From assembly GCA_024663395.1 (NCBI GenBank), contig JANFAH010000002.1, positions 868,001-932,000 on the forward strand: a stretch of DNA of 64,000 nt. Direction: 5' to 3'. Origin of the DNA: Pisolithus tinctorius (Eukaryota > Basidiomycota > Agaricomycetes > Boletales > Pisolithaceae). The notes beneath the pieces are model-generated. The model was not told where the DNA came from. It searched no databases and worked only from the letters and a program-made list of their open reading frames with translations. Both the position numbers and the translations under genes were made by a program. This document shows positions 1 through 10,927 of this stretch, piece after piece (the stretch's first letter is position 1; the number at the start of each line of letters is the position of its first letter).

Positions 1-987
1 AATTATGGAGCTGGTCTTCTTCGTTTCACACAGTTCTGTGATCTCTTCGCCATTCCCGAGACTTCCCGCATGCCAGCCCCTTCTGAACTTATTTCGCTTT
101 TCGCCGCGCATCATGCAGGCCACGTCTCTGAAAAAACTCTTAATAATTGGTTGGCAGGTCTTCATTTTTGGCACATAGTTAATGGCATGCCTTGGAATGG
201 CGATGACATGCTCCGACACGTTCGCAGAGGATTCACCAAACTTGTTCCCCCTTCCTCGAAACGAGCCAAACGTCCACCCATCACCCTAGAGGCGTTGTGT
301 ATCCTACATGACTGTTTGAACCTTACCAATACTTTCGACACTTCAGTCTGGGCTCTCGCCTCCATTGCTTTTTGGTCTTGTTGCCGCCTTGGCAAACTTC
401 TCTTACCCTCCCCAAATGCCTTTGACGTTTCCAAACATGTTTCTCATCAAGTTCTCCCCCTTTCCATTTCTTCCCTCAACAATGGTACGCATTACTCCAC
501 CTTCCATATCCCATGGTCTAAAACCACTCTCTCTTTGGGTGCCGACATCTCCATCACCTCTCGTGATCACCATACGTGTCCTCTCTTAGCTCTTTTGAAC
601 CATTGCACCGGCAGTCTCGGCATTCCTTCCGACGCCCCCCTCTATGCATTCCGTACGTCCTCAGGCTGGTCCCCCTTGACTCGTTCCTGGTTTCTCAATC
701 GTTGCAACCAGATTTGGGTTTCTGCTGGCTTCCCAGACATGCCCGGACATGCCTTTCGTATTGGGGGAGCCACAGAACTTTTACTTCAAGGGGTCCCTCC
801 AGATGTCGTCAATACACAAGGGAGATGGAAATCACAGGCCTTTTTAGATTACTGGCACCAAATCAGTAGCATACTCCCTCTGTTTATCTCTTCTTCAGCC
901 AATTCTACCCGTCTTCTCTCCCTCGACTCTATCATGGATAATTTCGCTCGTCGTACCAACTTCTGTACAATTTCCTCCTGGGCATAA
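1..987 (+). CDS. Tyrosine recombinase (Crypton-like), 3' part, open at left edge
   Basis: Frame 1 is open from the first base to a TAA at 985-987. Codons before the first ATG (70) read as protein (YGAGLLRFTQFCDLFAIPE), so ATG 70 is probably internal and the gene starts outside the window. Visible catalytic signature of the tyrosine recombinase fold: the first Arg in CCRLGK, a Lys in PWSKTT, HAFRIGG (H-x-x-R) and GRWKSQAFLDYWH with the putative nucleophile Tyr. The usual Glu after CRLG is Lys here (CRLGKLL). Such enzymes cut and rejoin DNA through a phosphotyrosine intermediate and drive Crypton-type elements. No in-frame stop is seen. The YR assignment is solid; membership of a mobile element rather than a host locus is inference. 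Confidence 0.85.
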   Translation, partial: NYGAGLLRFTQFCDLFAIPETSRMPAPSELISLFAAHHAGHVSEKTLNNWLAGLHFWHIVNGMPWNGDDMLRHVRRGFTKLVPPSSKRAKRPPITLEALCILHDCLNLTNTFDTSVWALASIAFWSCCRLGKLLLPSPNAFDVSKHVSHQVLPLSISSLNNGTHYSTFHIPWSKTTLSLGADISITSRDHHTCPLLALLNHCTGSLGIPSDAPLYAFRTSSGWSPLTRSWFLNRCNQIWVSAGFPDMPGHAFRIGGATELLLQGVPPDVVNTQGRWKSQAFLDYWHQISSILPLFISSSANSTRLLSLDSIMDNFARRTNFCTISSWA

Positions 988-1888
988 GCTTTCATATGTA
1001 CGGCATGAATGTACTATATTTCAGACCCCTCGAATTACCATCATGTTATTCTGACCTCAGTGCCAGTGTGTGGGGTGTCTTGTGGCCACTTCTGTTGTGA
1101 GCTTAGCTCCTTCTTGGTCGGTCTTGTGGCCTCTTCTCGTTCTCATTCCACTCGTCCGATCTTACACGCTCAGAAGGCTGCGCCGCTTGATCCCACGCAC
1201 TCGTCGGTTTCGACCCCTCTCTTGACAGGGTCACGTGACCCCCTTCTTTCCCTCTCTCTTTCACAGTCCTGTGACCCTCTCCTGTGCGCTCGTTCGTTTC
1301 GGCATCTCGGCACGCCTGCTCGATTCCGGAACCTCGCACACTGCGGCCTTCCCCCCCACACACTAGATCGCACTCTCCTTTGTGATCTACGCATTTCTAT
1401 TCATCTTTATTCTTTTCATTCTCTTGATCATTCAACCTGTATCTTCATCTCTCCATCTCTGTTCGTTCACCTAGCTACAAAGGCAGAGGAAATGCCCCCC
1501 TTTTTTTTGGGATTCATTGTTTAGCAACAGTACGTGTACGTTACGAAGTCTCACGGCCATAAGAGGAAGTCTATGGATCTATGTAATCGCAGGTGTTTGT
1601 AGTGAAAAGGTCAGGGGAAAGGTTGGAGTCCACAGGAATTCTACAATTGGAAGATGCAGAAGAGGCATTTATGGGAGGTGAGGGCATGGAGGTGAGAGAG
1701 ATGGTCCGAGATGTATTCTACTATCTCTTACTCAGCGAACGAACCTGGCACCTGCGAGGATGGAGGGGGGCCTGTTTCACGTCGATCCAAACTGAATTGT
1801 GGGGTGGTGTGATGATCTTCGGTAGTAGTGTTGGCACGCATGCACCTAATCTCGGTACGTGAAGGAGGCCGAGCCATATTGGAGATCT
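988..1888. other. No supported gene; C/T-rich tract
   Basis: The stretch after the recombinase stop is C+T-rich at 1,090-1,480 and carries only low-complexity ORFs on both strands. It may be the 3' non-coding part of the recombinase element. No terminal repeats were recognised. Confidence 0.5.
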
Positions 1889-2877
1889 TTAGATGAGCAT
1901 GTGTGTCAGAGGTGGAAAGGCACAAACATGGGACCGAACCTGTACAGAACGTGCTGCCTGCAGGCGTAGAATCTGCTTGCAAGTCAAGAAGACTCGCAAG
2001 TGGGTTCTGGAGGTGTGTGTCCGAATGACGACAAGATCGAACTCTGCATCGATTTCAACGAAATCTCCTCGGGACAGCAACACTTCGTGAATGGGGGATA
2101 TGGTCCCATCGCTGTTGCAATCCAGAATTTTGACAGGGCCATTCCACACCCAGGGGTAGTCTGGCAGTTTGGGGAGGTGTGTGTTTTGGGGGGTGATGCA
2201 GACAGGTGGAGTAACACGATCGCCAGGAGGATGGTGGACCTGGTTTGATTTCCATGTTAGGAACTGACAGAAGAAGTTGGCGGTTGCAAAACCTTTGTGA
2301 AAACTTTTCTCTGCATGTGAATGTGACCTCAGAATTGTATCGCTGGAAGTGGGATCTTTAAAACGTGGCTGGCAAATGTCGCTGCAAGATTCAGGCGCTC
2401 GAGTTGATTTCGCCAAGCAGCGGTGTTCCCGGTGCTGCCAATGGACAGGCTCTGGACAGCATATGCTGCTTTCGAGCAGTCACTGCCAAGCACGGTTGAG
2501 GTGGAGGTTAAATGTGGAACTCCTGCGACTTACCCATTCCAATTACCGAACTCGCCAACACAGAACTTGTCGAGGTAACTGTATATGCAAACAGAGACAG
2601 GGTACAAAATTCCACAAGGTTCAGGAACTGGCAATGTTTTGTAAACGATTAGGTGCGAGTGCTTCCGGTCTGCACAGGTTGGATGCTGTGCCACAGAGGC
2701 CCACTCGACTAGATGGGCAAGAGATGTGGGGAAGCATTCCCATTGTTGGAGTTTGTGAATGTTGGCACGATTGTTGATAAAAGGTTGCAAGTCTTCTGCC
2801 CATAAGTCAGCACCGAGGGGATGATTAGACGAGGGTAAGAATGACATGGGGAAGGGAGAGAGTAATACGGGGAGCAC
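1889..2877 (-). CDS. Hypothetical protein, probably spliced
   Basis: Two minus-strand open blocks, 2877-2530 (about 115 codons) and 2416-1889 (about 175 codons), read as one gene going left. The first block ends at GNWNG followed by GGTAAGTC, a good 5' splice site at about 2,538. The second block contains the motif SRGDFVEIDAEFDLVV and a stretch with ILDCNSDGTISP. Intervening sequence is also protein-like in another frame, so exon limits are uncertain. Function is not recognised. The gene follows the Helitron on the same strand and could be cargo or an unrelated gene. Expression and integrity cannot be judged. Confidence 0.35.
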
Positions 2878-2949
2878 ACACCGACATATTCAATTTATAA
2901 ATGCTTAGTTAGAAATAGGAGAAATAAGTGATGGGGGGCTGTGTGAAAG

Positions 2950-4611
2950 CTATGATGAAGTAGATTCTGACGTCACTGTGGCGAGGGGATGGCATTCAGC
3001 GTAGATCACGGCCGTCGATGCATCAAGGCTTGTCAGCCGCTCCAGTTCGACGCGAAGGTCATGCCGTAGCTGGCCCAGAGTGCGCTGCAGTGAAAAGGGC
3101 CATAGAATTGCAAGGTTTGCGAGAGATCGTGCACACGACAACATGACATAGGCATGTTGCATGTCTCTAGCACTTGCTAAGTTGACAATCACTTTATCGA
3201 GTGTGGTACCTTGAGCTTTGTAGTCCGTGAATGCCCACCCAGGCACAACAGGCACCTGACGGCACGTGATCTGGAACTGACCTGCATGTTCAGAGAAATA
3301 AGATAATGCACATGGTTGAGGAAAAACAGCGATGATGTGTGCGTCTTCACCAGGCAATTCTAAGGTGGAGGCCGGGACAGCGACATACACGCAACGCACA
3401 ATGCATTTGCCATCAACAATAGAGCAAATGATGTTGCAGACTGTGCCCCAGGCTCCATTGACAACTTTTCCTGCGACAGACAGATTTTCAGTGATCAGAA
3501 CCAGCATTCCAGGAAAAAGGGGGAGATGACCAAGGTAATCCTTGGATTCCTTCAGCCATACCAATGCCAAACGATCATCCTCTTCTCCAGTGAGACGTTC
3601 CCCATTGCAGAAGTGTTCTGCAAAGTAATATTGAAATGGCAGGCCAGATTCACGTGTGAATGATTTTGCCTTTTCTTCATTCCAGTGATCGCGCAAACGA
3701 CGTTCGCCAAAGACGATTGGTGCCTCAGAGAAGTGCCAGAAATCTTCAACACTGTTCTTATGTAATTCTTTAAGTAGCCTCTGTTGTAAATGGTCCCAGT
3801 CAGAAGTGGGTGAGCTGGGGGCCATTGTTCCCGCACCTAATCTAATCCGACTAAGCATCTCGATGAAAGAAGGGTCAGCCCTGGCACATTCATTTTGGAT
3901 GAGTTGGACTACATGGGTTAACGATCTCCACAGGAAGGCTCCGAACAATCGACGCTGACCTTTGACAGGTTCAAATGTACACCTTGACAAATTGTTGACG
4001 ATAGTGTGCGAGTATAGGGCCATACCATTCACTGGGCGAAGTTGGGCCATATCCCTGGCAAAGATTATGTTGATGCCACCAAATGGTTTATGCCTTTTGC
4101 CTGGTTCACCGGCTTTTGCGAGACTAATACGATTTGTGATGTCCGAAAGCAGCTCGGCAGAAACCATGGAAACCTCATCCAGAACCAAATATGATACGTC
4201 CCGCCATATCTCCTGCAATTCATCCATATTGACATTACGCTCATTAATACTGTGCTGATCCCGTCTCTTGCCCTTCCCCAGAGAACGAGTATTCATCAAG
4301 GTGAGCACGTGTATTGTGAAACCGTCAATAAGACAGGCAGCACTACCAGTTGGAGCACTCAAGATAATTTCACGGGAACAACCGCACTGTGCAAATGCAT
4401 CTACAATCGCCTTGATGAGGTGGCTCTTCCCGGAGCCGCCGATGCCCATAATGAACATCAACATTTGTTCTGGGTCGCCTCGTAACATGTGCTCGATAAT
4501 TATCATAAAGGCGCATTTCTGTTCTTCATTGCCATCCAGAGACCACTTTGATATCATCTGAGTCAGAAAGTTCTCTTCCTCAACCTTGTCTGCAGCAGCT
4601 TTCCTCGTAGA
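2950..4611 (-). pseudogene. Helitron Pif1-like helicase domain
   Basis: ATG 4557 opens 535 codons in the same frame as the Rep block, so this is the C-terminal domain of the same protein and not a separate gene. Motifs numbered from that ATG: Walker A GIGGSGKS (38-45), APTG (68-71), Walker B LVLDEVS (124-130), FGGINIIFARDMAQLRP (159-175), and the late motif YKAQGTTLDKV. The segment FARDMAQLRP normally reads with Gly and Pro in place of the two Arg, suggesting drift. The helicase would unwind DNA during rolling-circle transposition. It is separated from Rep by the TGA at 4612-4614. Confidence 0.85.
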
Positions 4612-7600
4612 TCACTCATCCTGCACAGTGTCGACTGTGATGGTTCTGGCTTCCCCCTCACCGGAGGTCCGAGGTCGTTTCCGGGACACAGACATTGATC
4701 CTTCCTCGTCACTGACATTGTCGCCAAGGGAAGGTCTCTCTGGATGCTTCCGTTTTCGCTGGGCATTCATGTATGTGTTATGAAGTGTAATTTGATCTTC
4801 CAAGTCAACACTAACTTCCATGACACGGCCCTCGGCTGCACAGGAGGAAGGGCCTTGCATCTCCCCCCGATGCAAAGAGCGGGACATTGTGATAATGTCC
4901 AACTCGTCCTGCGGAAGTGCGGCCTTTCTGTATTCGTTGGATTCCTCTGCAATCGAGGGTGGCGAACCAAACCAAACTGCTTGATCCAGGTCGGAATCGA
5001 GGATGAGGGCCTCCCTCAAGAGCTCAACACCCATCTCACCTGTATTCTGCTCACAGAAACCTGGATTGGCTGTAGGGTGGCGTTTTTTACTGGCATAGTT
5101 ATCCCTCTCGACATCCCTGGCATCCAAGCACTCCAGCTCAATAAGGAAGTTAGATATCATGCGAGACATTGATTCACAAAACGGGTGGGTGTCAAAGGCC
5201 TCCGTCCAACAGGAATAACCATCCAGCAGGTCCGAAAGCTTATGCCACGGTCAGAAGAGAAGTAACATCACTTGACAGAACTCTTCCATGCACAAGTCAG
5301 ATTTTCGTGGCAAAGGGATCGAGTCACCCAGGAGCACGGGCACAACGAAAGTGTTTCGCTGGCAGAGTTCGTGGGTCATGAACTGAGGATGTGCGCAATC
5401 TGCAAAAGGTGCCCGGAATCTGCGAGAATATGCAGGTCGTTCTCCAGCGAGGAGTGTAGTATCATCTCCCGCTACCGTGCATTTTTCCGGTGCAGTCTCT
5501 GCCTTGCTCGACAAACACCTAACCTTCTGTGTCTGTTCCAGGAACATCCATAAACACATGCTGTCAAATGGTGCAATTGTAGGACGCATCATGTAGTCCA
5601 GTGGTTCCAGTATGACCGCCAGCAAACCCTCCGATGTGTGTGCCATGCATGTGGAGCTGCACAGATTCTCCAGACAATCAGAAAGCAATCCATCTCCACA
5701 ACCGCATTCACCATCGACATGAAGCTCATGCGCGACAGCCATATCTATGAACTCATGAAAGCGTACAGTATGATATTCATGACTTGTATAATAGTCTCCA
5801 CTGCTGATTAAATGACTCATCACTTGTTGATGGGAGACTTCCCGTCTGCCCATCATAGCGTTAACAGCCTTTGTCAACAGGTTTCGCTTGCGCACCGATG
5901 AAGGAGCCTCCACATCATCGAGGAAATGCTTGCAGTGACTGTCGATCGCAGCCCGAATGGCCTGGAGACTGACATGCACTTGAAGATCGTTCTTGGTGAT
6001 GTAATCGCTAATGTAGTAAGTCAATGCTTTCGCAGCAGTACCAGACCCTATGAATTTGATGTCCATATTACACTGTAGTAGGAACAATACGATGTCATTA
6101 TAGTTGTTAACCCATGGATGATGCTGCCGCAGAAGAATGGACTGTGTCTCAGGGTCAAGGTAAGAAGCGATGCGAACAGATCTGTTGATCCGCATTTGAC
6201 AATTCTCATCCCAGGGCTCCTCCCCCGGACGGAGGTTTTTGAAACACGTCGGTGTGTGTTCATGCCAGTTACACTCAATAGCAAGCCATCTGACAGAGCT
6301 GTAAAATGCCTCCTCAAATTCGCTTTCATCGAGGTCGACTATTTGAGGTGGCAGCTGCAAATGTGGATCGGGCTCTCCCTCCAGCCGTGCCGGCCTCGAA
6401 GAACTCATGTGAATGGCGCTAACACTCTCCACCAATGTCCCTGGCGGCTCACAGAGAATAACATCCTCCAACCACTGGAAAAGTAAGGATTCAAAATCTT
6501 CATTGTCCAACATCATTGACTGCAAGTGTTCCGGATTGGGATGACCCTCGATCCATAACAACATATGACAATGGAGCATCCCTCTTCCTTGGGCCTCCAC
6601 AGTGCCGTAGTATCCAGAACACTTACCAAACAACCCACAACCTTTGTTGTATTTGACAACAACATCTAGGAACCCCCTCACAAGTACGTCGAAGGCCTTC
6701 GCAGCCGCAGCAGGATGAGAAGCGACGAATGTAGCGCGCTTGTATGTGCCCAGTTGGCGCCACCGACTCGTGTCTAAACCCCCGAAGTGAGCAACAAGAA
6801 CATTGGTTAAATCATGGGGATTCAATGTCAGAAAAAAGGCAGGGGTGCCTAGCTGACGAGTTAGTGAGCGAATCTCGTTGCGATGGCAAAGCGTATATCC
6901 ATCACTGCCAGGCATCGACCGACAAATCACATTTAACTCTCGAAACAATCGTAGCGCTCCCTTCTCCCCAGTGGTATCTATCTTCGCGTTGGGATTTCGC
7001 TCCAGTTTCTCAGCCAAGGATATTATGCTTGACTCTGCCTGCCGGACATCATTCACAAGACTATGCTGACGAGCAGAAGAGACGCAGAATGCCGTATTCT
7101 CACTCGCTGCACACTTCTGCAGAATATTCCAACATATGAAAGGAAAGCAGGTGTTGCATGCAAAGGGTGAGTCCACCTGCCGCAGCAAATTACGAAGTTG
7201 TTGTTGGAAAGAAATCTGTTGCTCGGGGCGCCAAGCAGGATGATTAAACCCACCAATGCCCCAGGGATCAAGGTGCGGGAACACTGCACTCAAAAAACCA
7301 GGTGAGTTGTCATTCATCAATTCAGAACCTGCTCGACTGACCAGGAACCTCTTCTGTTTTAAAGCATGCGCCAGTGCACTAGCTTTCATGGCACGCCGTG
7401 ACCACTCCAAACAATCACCGTCAATGTATGCAACCATCTCAGTCATGAGATCGGCAGTCAATGTGGACCAGTCATGAAGCCCACTTTCTGTACCAGGATC
7501 ATCGTCGTTACGAAGGTGGGTGATTTCAATCCCCTGCAGGACACCTGTGTCGTCCCCACCAGCGACCAATGCCACCAAATTCTGTGCACTGAATGTAACT

Positions 7601-8517
7601 CCACTTTCTGCATACCACTTGTTGTTAGAAATCAACCACTCAATCACAGATTTCACACTAGATCTACTAACAAGAACAGGAAGAAATTTCCACAAGGCCT
7701 CTACAGTTGGATGAAAAGCCCCCCCTGCAAACACCACACACACCGCCCCACGCATATCACTCAGTGACGGGGGAAGCACCTTCAACAATGATGTCAGATC
7801 CTGAGGTAAGAGTGCGACATTCCCTCTGTTGAAATGCTGACTTGCCTCTTCCAGAACATGCCTGCCCCGAAGCCCCCTGGTCTGATAGTGGTGTGTAATA
7901 ACCATAGCTCGACATGCCGCAACGAGCATGAGTTCCAATGTTGTGGATGTCTGTATACTTTCCAGAACGTTGCGCGGCAGCTCTGCCTCTCCATAGTATT
8001 GAAAATTAGCTATTGCGTCCTTAGGTTGATGGGGCATCTTCGCCATCAAAGCCTTTCGACAAGGAACACACATCTGCAGCTTGCCGATATCGTCCAAGCA
8101 CTGCATACCCCGAGGACAAAGAATCGCCCCTTCGTATTTCTCTATACTATATGTCTGTGGTCGACACCGAGGTGGCAACCAATCATTTCTCAGTACATAG
8201 AGCATTTCAGACATCGGAACAATATCTGCAAGATCATGACATCAAACCAGCTGCGCGCAAATGGCACAAACATCTTCACCAAGATGCTCCGGTGTTAACT
8301 TATTCTGCCAATCATGGATGATGTCAAACTTATCACCCAGTGACCGTATTGGTGGATAAATCTGTGGCAGCTCACACTTCTCCATAGCTGGTCTTGGTTG
8401 CCCCGTCTGCACAACGTCTCTGTGCGCACTCCTAACATTTGCGAGGTTCCTCTCTAGTGCGATTGGTGGTTGTAATACAGGCAGCAGATTTCTCCCCCAC
8501 CGCGCTGTTCTTAGCTG
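4612..8517 (-). pseudogene. Helitron Rep (HUH/Y2 endonuclease) with three TGA stops in the locus
   Basis: The largest open block (8214-5251, 987 codons) carries a DUF6570-like N-terminus (CVPCRKALMAKMPHQP, residues 49-65), Rep motif 1 (FLTLNPHD, 461-468), the HUH motif (GRGMLHCHMLLW, metal-binding His 548 and 550) and the two-tyrosine motif (LTYYISDYITK, 731-741). These make the nuclease that nicks and joins single-stranded ends. Upstream of ATG 8214 the same frame continues through a cysteine motif (CAICAQLV) to the TGA at 8242. Downstream, after the TGA at 5251, it continues (PWHKLSDLLDGYSCW) through 5169-4615 to a third TGA at 4612. Each TGA sits where Arg (CGA) or Trp would be expected. 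Catalytic residues look intact, but full-length protein cannot be made without readthrough. Confidence 0.85.
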
Positions 8518-8880
8518 TCAAAATACATATAATAGCGAGGGACACGTAACAGAACACTCATGAAGCTGAAGAGCATCAATGCACATTGCATGGCGCAAAT
8601 TGCTATTCAATACGATGGTGTGATGTCCCACGATAGCCCTGAGGTCCTTTAAATTAAAGAATGGGTACTGTTCCACCAGCTCCTGCGTCGAGCTACAACA
8701 ACATACCAACAATGGCCCCATGGGGTACAACAACCTGACAGTAAAATCCTCATGCACAGCAACGTGCTCAAACGCGTACTCTCGATGTAGAAACTCATAG
8801 CCAATCGCACCATCATCACTGGTACCCACAGCATCGACACACAAGCAGCGAACGCCACCGTCCATGATTTTCAAGTACAC
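8518..8880 (-). pseudogene. Helitron N-terminal segment (SAP-like), frameshifted
   Basis: Residues FFNLKDLRAIVGHHTI resemble the SAP-like helix-extended-loop-helix at the start of fungal Helitron proteins, followed by a Cys/His motif (HECSVTCPSLLYVF). The frame stops at 8518-8520, but the next frame continues at once as ILTAKNSAVGRNLLPVL and runs to the in-frame TGA at 8242. A one-base indel separates the two blocks. The true initiator may lie further right. Confidence 0.6.
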
Positions 8881-9059
8881 ACCCGACTATGTGCTTCCAG
8901 GTAGTCCACACGACAATGCGTAATGTAAGAAGTGCAAACCCCAAAAGTACCCAAGCCCAACCCCAAAGGTAACCAACACACGTGACTGGCACTCCCAGTC
9001 CGGTATGATTGGTGGTCACAAAGAGTTTACAGACCTGGGCCTGACAGTGTCCAGGAAAA
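8881..9059. other. Helitron upstream flank, no gene seen
   Basis: No ORF or repeat is supported here. The 5' end of the Helitron should lie in or beyond this stretch, but no diagnostic terminus is visible. Confidence 0.4.
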
Positions 9060-9062
9060 GAA

Positions 9063-9575
9063 CATAATCAGATTTGTAGGTCCAATGAAATGCAAAGGTA
9101 GGACATACCTCATAACAATGATAAGTGAGGATTGACAGTCAATAACTATATATCTACCACAAACTGCAATTCAACACAGAGTGGGTGGGTGCAGAATGAG
9201 GCGAGGGGTCGAGTGGAGATGAATGAGATAACTTATACCTAGATATTAAAGAGCATGATCAGATTTGTAAGTCCAACGAAAAGCGACAGTAGCACATACC
9301 TTATAATAAGGATAGGTGGGGATCAACAGCCGATAACAATACACCTACTGCAGACTGCAATAGAGCACAGAGTGGGTGGGTGAGGGATGTGACAAGTATG
9401 GACAAATGAAATGATTTAAATCTCATACCTGATAATGAGAGTTGCAACAAGTACAGATTTGAATGAGATGATTGAAACCTCACACCTGATAATGATAATG
9501 AGTCAGGATCAACATCTGCTAACAATAGACATACCTCAGACAGCAATACTAGGCAGAGTGACAGTGACCCAGGAG
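9063..9575. repeat. Diverged tandem repeat, ~190-bp unit, 2.5-3 copies
   Basis: The block starting near 9,065 (CAGATTTGTAGGTCCAATGA) recurs near 9,257 (CAGATTTGTAAGTCCAACGA), offset about 190 bp. The alignment continues through CACAGAGTGGGTGGGT in both. A third, poorer copy occupies about 9,455-9,575. Each copy contains CATACCT, a minus-strand 5' splice-site-like AGGTATG, so the unit may be a duplicated exon/intron of a minus-strand gene. Confidence 0.65.
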
Positions 9576-9618
9576 AGAAACGAGATCAGCGCTAATGAAT
9601 GAACATAGGTGTTTAGAA

Positions 9619-9942
9619 TCAGCTGGAAGGAATAGTGCTATAAAACATACCTTTGCGAGCGGGAAGGAGAGGATCTGGGGTGAAGGGCAAGACAAACTCC
9701 TCGAGGTCTTGAACCCCACTAGCAGCGCGGTGGTGCTGGGGCGACCTCAGTGACACAAAGTCAACAGAGTACGAACTGCAGCGACACGAAGTCAGCTGCA
9801 GCTCTGAGTGAGTGGCACAGAGCCAGCTCAGGTTCAGCCAACGTGTCCAAACTTGAAGCATAGAGGCGGCAAGCGGGAAGATGATGATGGGGAGGTGAGA
9901 GGATGACAGTCGTTCGTAACAAAGCATGGAGCTGCTGGGCAC
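9619..9942 (-). CDS. Hypothetical small ORF inside an inverted-repeat region
   Basis: A 107-codon open frame. The stretch around SSGVQDLEEFVLPF ends at a CAAAGGTATGTTT splice-donor-like site at about 9,650. Part of the same DNA recurs in opposite orientation at 10,264-10,371, so the frame may be a repeat by-product. No function recognised. Confidence 0.2.
   Translation of the reverse strand: MPSSSMLCYERLSSSHLPIIIFPLAASMLQVWTRWLNLSWLCATHSELQLTSCRCSSYSVDFVSLRSPQHHRAASGVQDLEEFVLPFTPDPLLPARKGMFYSTIPSS
9667..9770 (-). repeat. Inverted repeat, left arm (~105 bp)
   Basis: The reverse complement of this segment matches 10,264-10,371 at about 90% by eye, including GCTGCTAGTGGGGTTCAAGA and CCCCAGATCCTCTCC. 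Arms are separated by about 490 bp. Confidence 0.8.
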
Positions 9943-10263
9943 TGTGCAGCTGGAACACGGTCCTGTGACTTAGGTATTTTTGCCCTGGGAATTCTCCAGG
10001 CTATCACATCAAATGTCGCTATCAATATATGGACATAAGCGTAATAGGTAAATCCCTACAAACAAACAAATACTTGTGATTTTCTGACCGCAACTACTCT
10101 TCATCCTACCTACTACCCTTGCCTTCCTCACTTCGTCGCTCAGCGCCTCCGCCCTCAAGGTCTCAAGTCCCTCCCCACCACGCATGTCGTCTCCCATTGG
10201 GTTCGAGTTGGCTTCGTGCCACTCATCTTGACCTGAAGTTGACTTTGTGTCACTTTAGGTCAC

Positions 10264-10371
10264 ACTCTGTTGACTTCGTGTGAGTGAGGTTGCCCCAGCA
10301 CCACCATGCTGCTAGTGGGGTTCAAGACCTCGAGGAGTTCATCTTGCCCTCTACCCCAGATCCTCTCCGGC
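10264..10371 (+). repeat. Inverted repeat, right arm (~105 bp)
   Basis: Partner of 9,667-9,770. It lies just before the 12-bp minisatellite and about 560 bp before the companion gene of the KDZ unit, so it could mark the edge of two oppositely oriented copies of one element. Confidence 0.8.
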
Positions 10372-10421
10372 CATCGTCCTTCCATTACTTTCTGGTATAA
10401 GGTGCGTGTTCTATACATGCT

Positions 10422-10510
10422 ATTCACCCCACCGTTCACCCCATTGTTCACTTCGTCGTTCACCCCACCGTTCACCCCGCCATTCACTTCGTCGTTCACC
10501 CTGCCATTCT
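10422..10510 (+). repeat. 12-bp minisatellite (GTTCACCCCACC type)
   Basis: Seven tandem units such as GTTCACCCCACC, GTTCACCCCATT and GTTCACTTCGTC, with the third type recurring every 36 bp, so there is a higher-order period. A looser continuation lies at about 10,580-10,620. Confidence 0.85.
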
Positions 10511-10927
10511 TCCTGGATCCTCTTTCACCACTGTTGTGTTCTTATTTTCTTTCATAAAAGGTGCATGTCAATTACATGCCATTCACACTGCCATTCGCCC
10601 CATCATTCACCCTGCCCTTTATCCCAGACCCTCTCCCACCACCAACATTCGTTTGCTTTCTTTCACAAAGGTGAGTATTTAATTACATGCCTTTCACCCT
10701 GTCACCAACTAATCTACACATGATCTGTCCGTTATTCCTTGCAGTTCAATTCCAGCACAAGCGAAAATGTCCTGGGGGACTGCACTTACACGCGTCAAAG
10801 CATTCACCTGGCCTGGCAATGGTATGTTCCTTTACTTTTATGTTTTCCCAGAGCTTACTTACCATCCACAGCTAAAATTACATCACTGGATGCATGAGTG
10901 GTCACGTGCAAGGACTGCTGGGTGATC

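Larger units (their letters stand above)
2950..8880 (-). mobile_element. Helitron, coding remnant (Rep plus Pif1-like helicase)
   Basis: A nearly continuous minus-strand reading frame of about 5.9 kb encodes an N-terminal SAP-like/cysteine region, a DUF6570-like segment, the Helitron rolling-circle Rep domain and a C-terminal Pif1-like helicase. It is broken by one frameshift near 8,518 and by three in-frame TGA codons (8242-8244, 5251-5253, 4612-4614); no TAA or TAG interrupts it. Helitrons insert by rolling-circle replication without target duplication, so the ends (5' TC, 3' CTRR with hairpin) must be defined by comparison. I could not fix them, and the limits given are coding limits only. 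Confidence 0.85.

Noticed and set aside
1009..1524. 171-codon ORF after the recombinase
   Set aside because: Low-complexity C/T-rich sequence with no homology-like features; probably non-coding.
2950..8880. TGA recoding (Trp or selenocysteine) to explain in-frame TGA codons
   Set aside because: Paired copies show CGA at the same codons, and other frames are closed normally by TGA. Nuclear fungal genes use the standard code.
10306..10557. Plus-strand repetitive protein (FTPPFT...) at the 12-bp minisatellite
   Set aside because: Translation of a simple repeat, with no supporting splice or start context.
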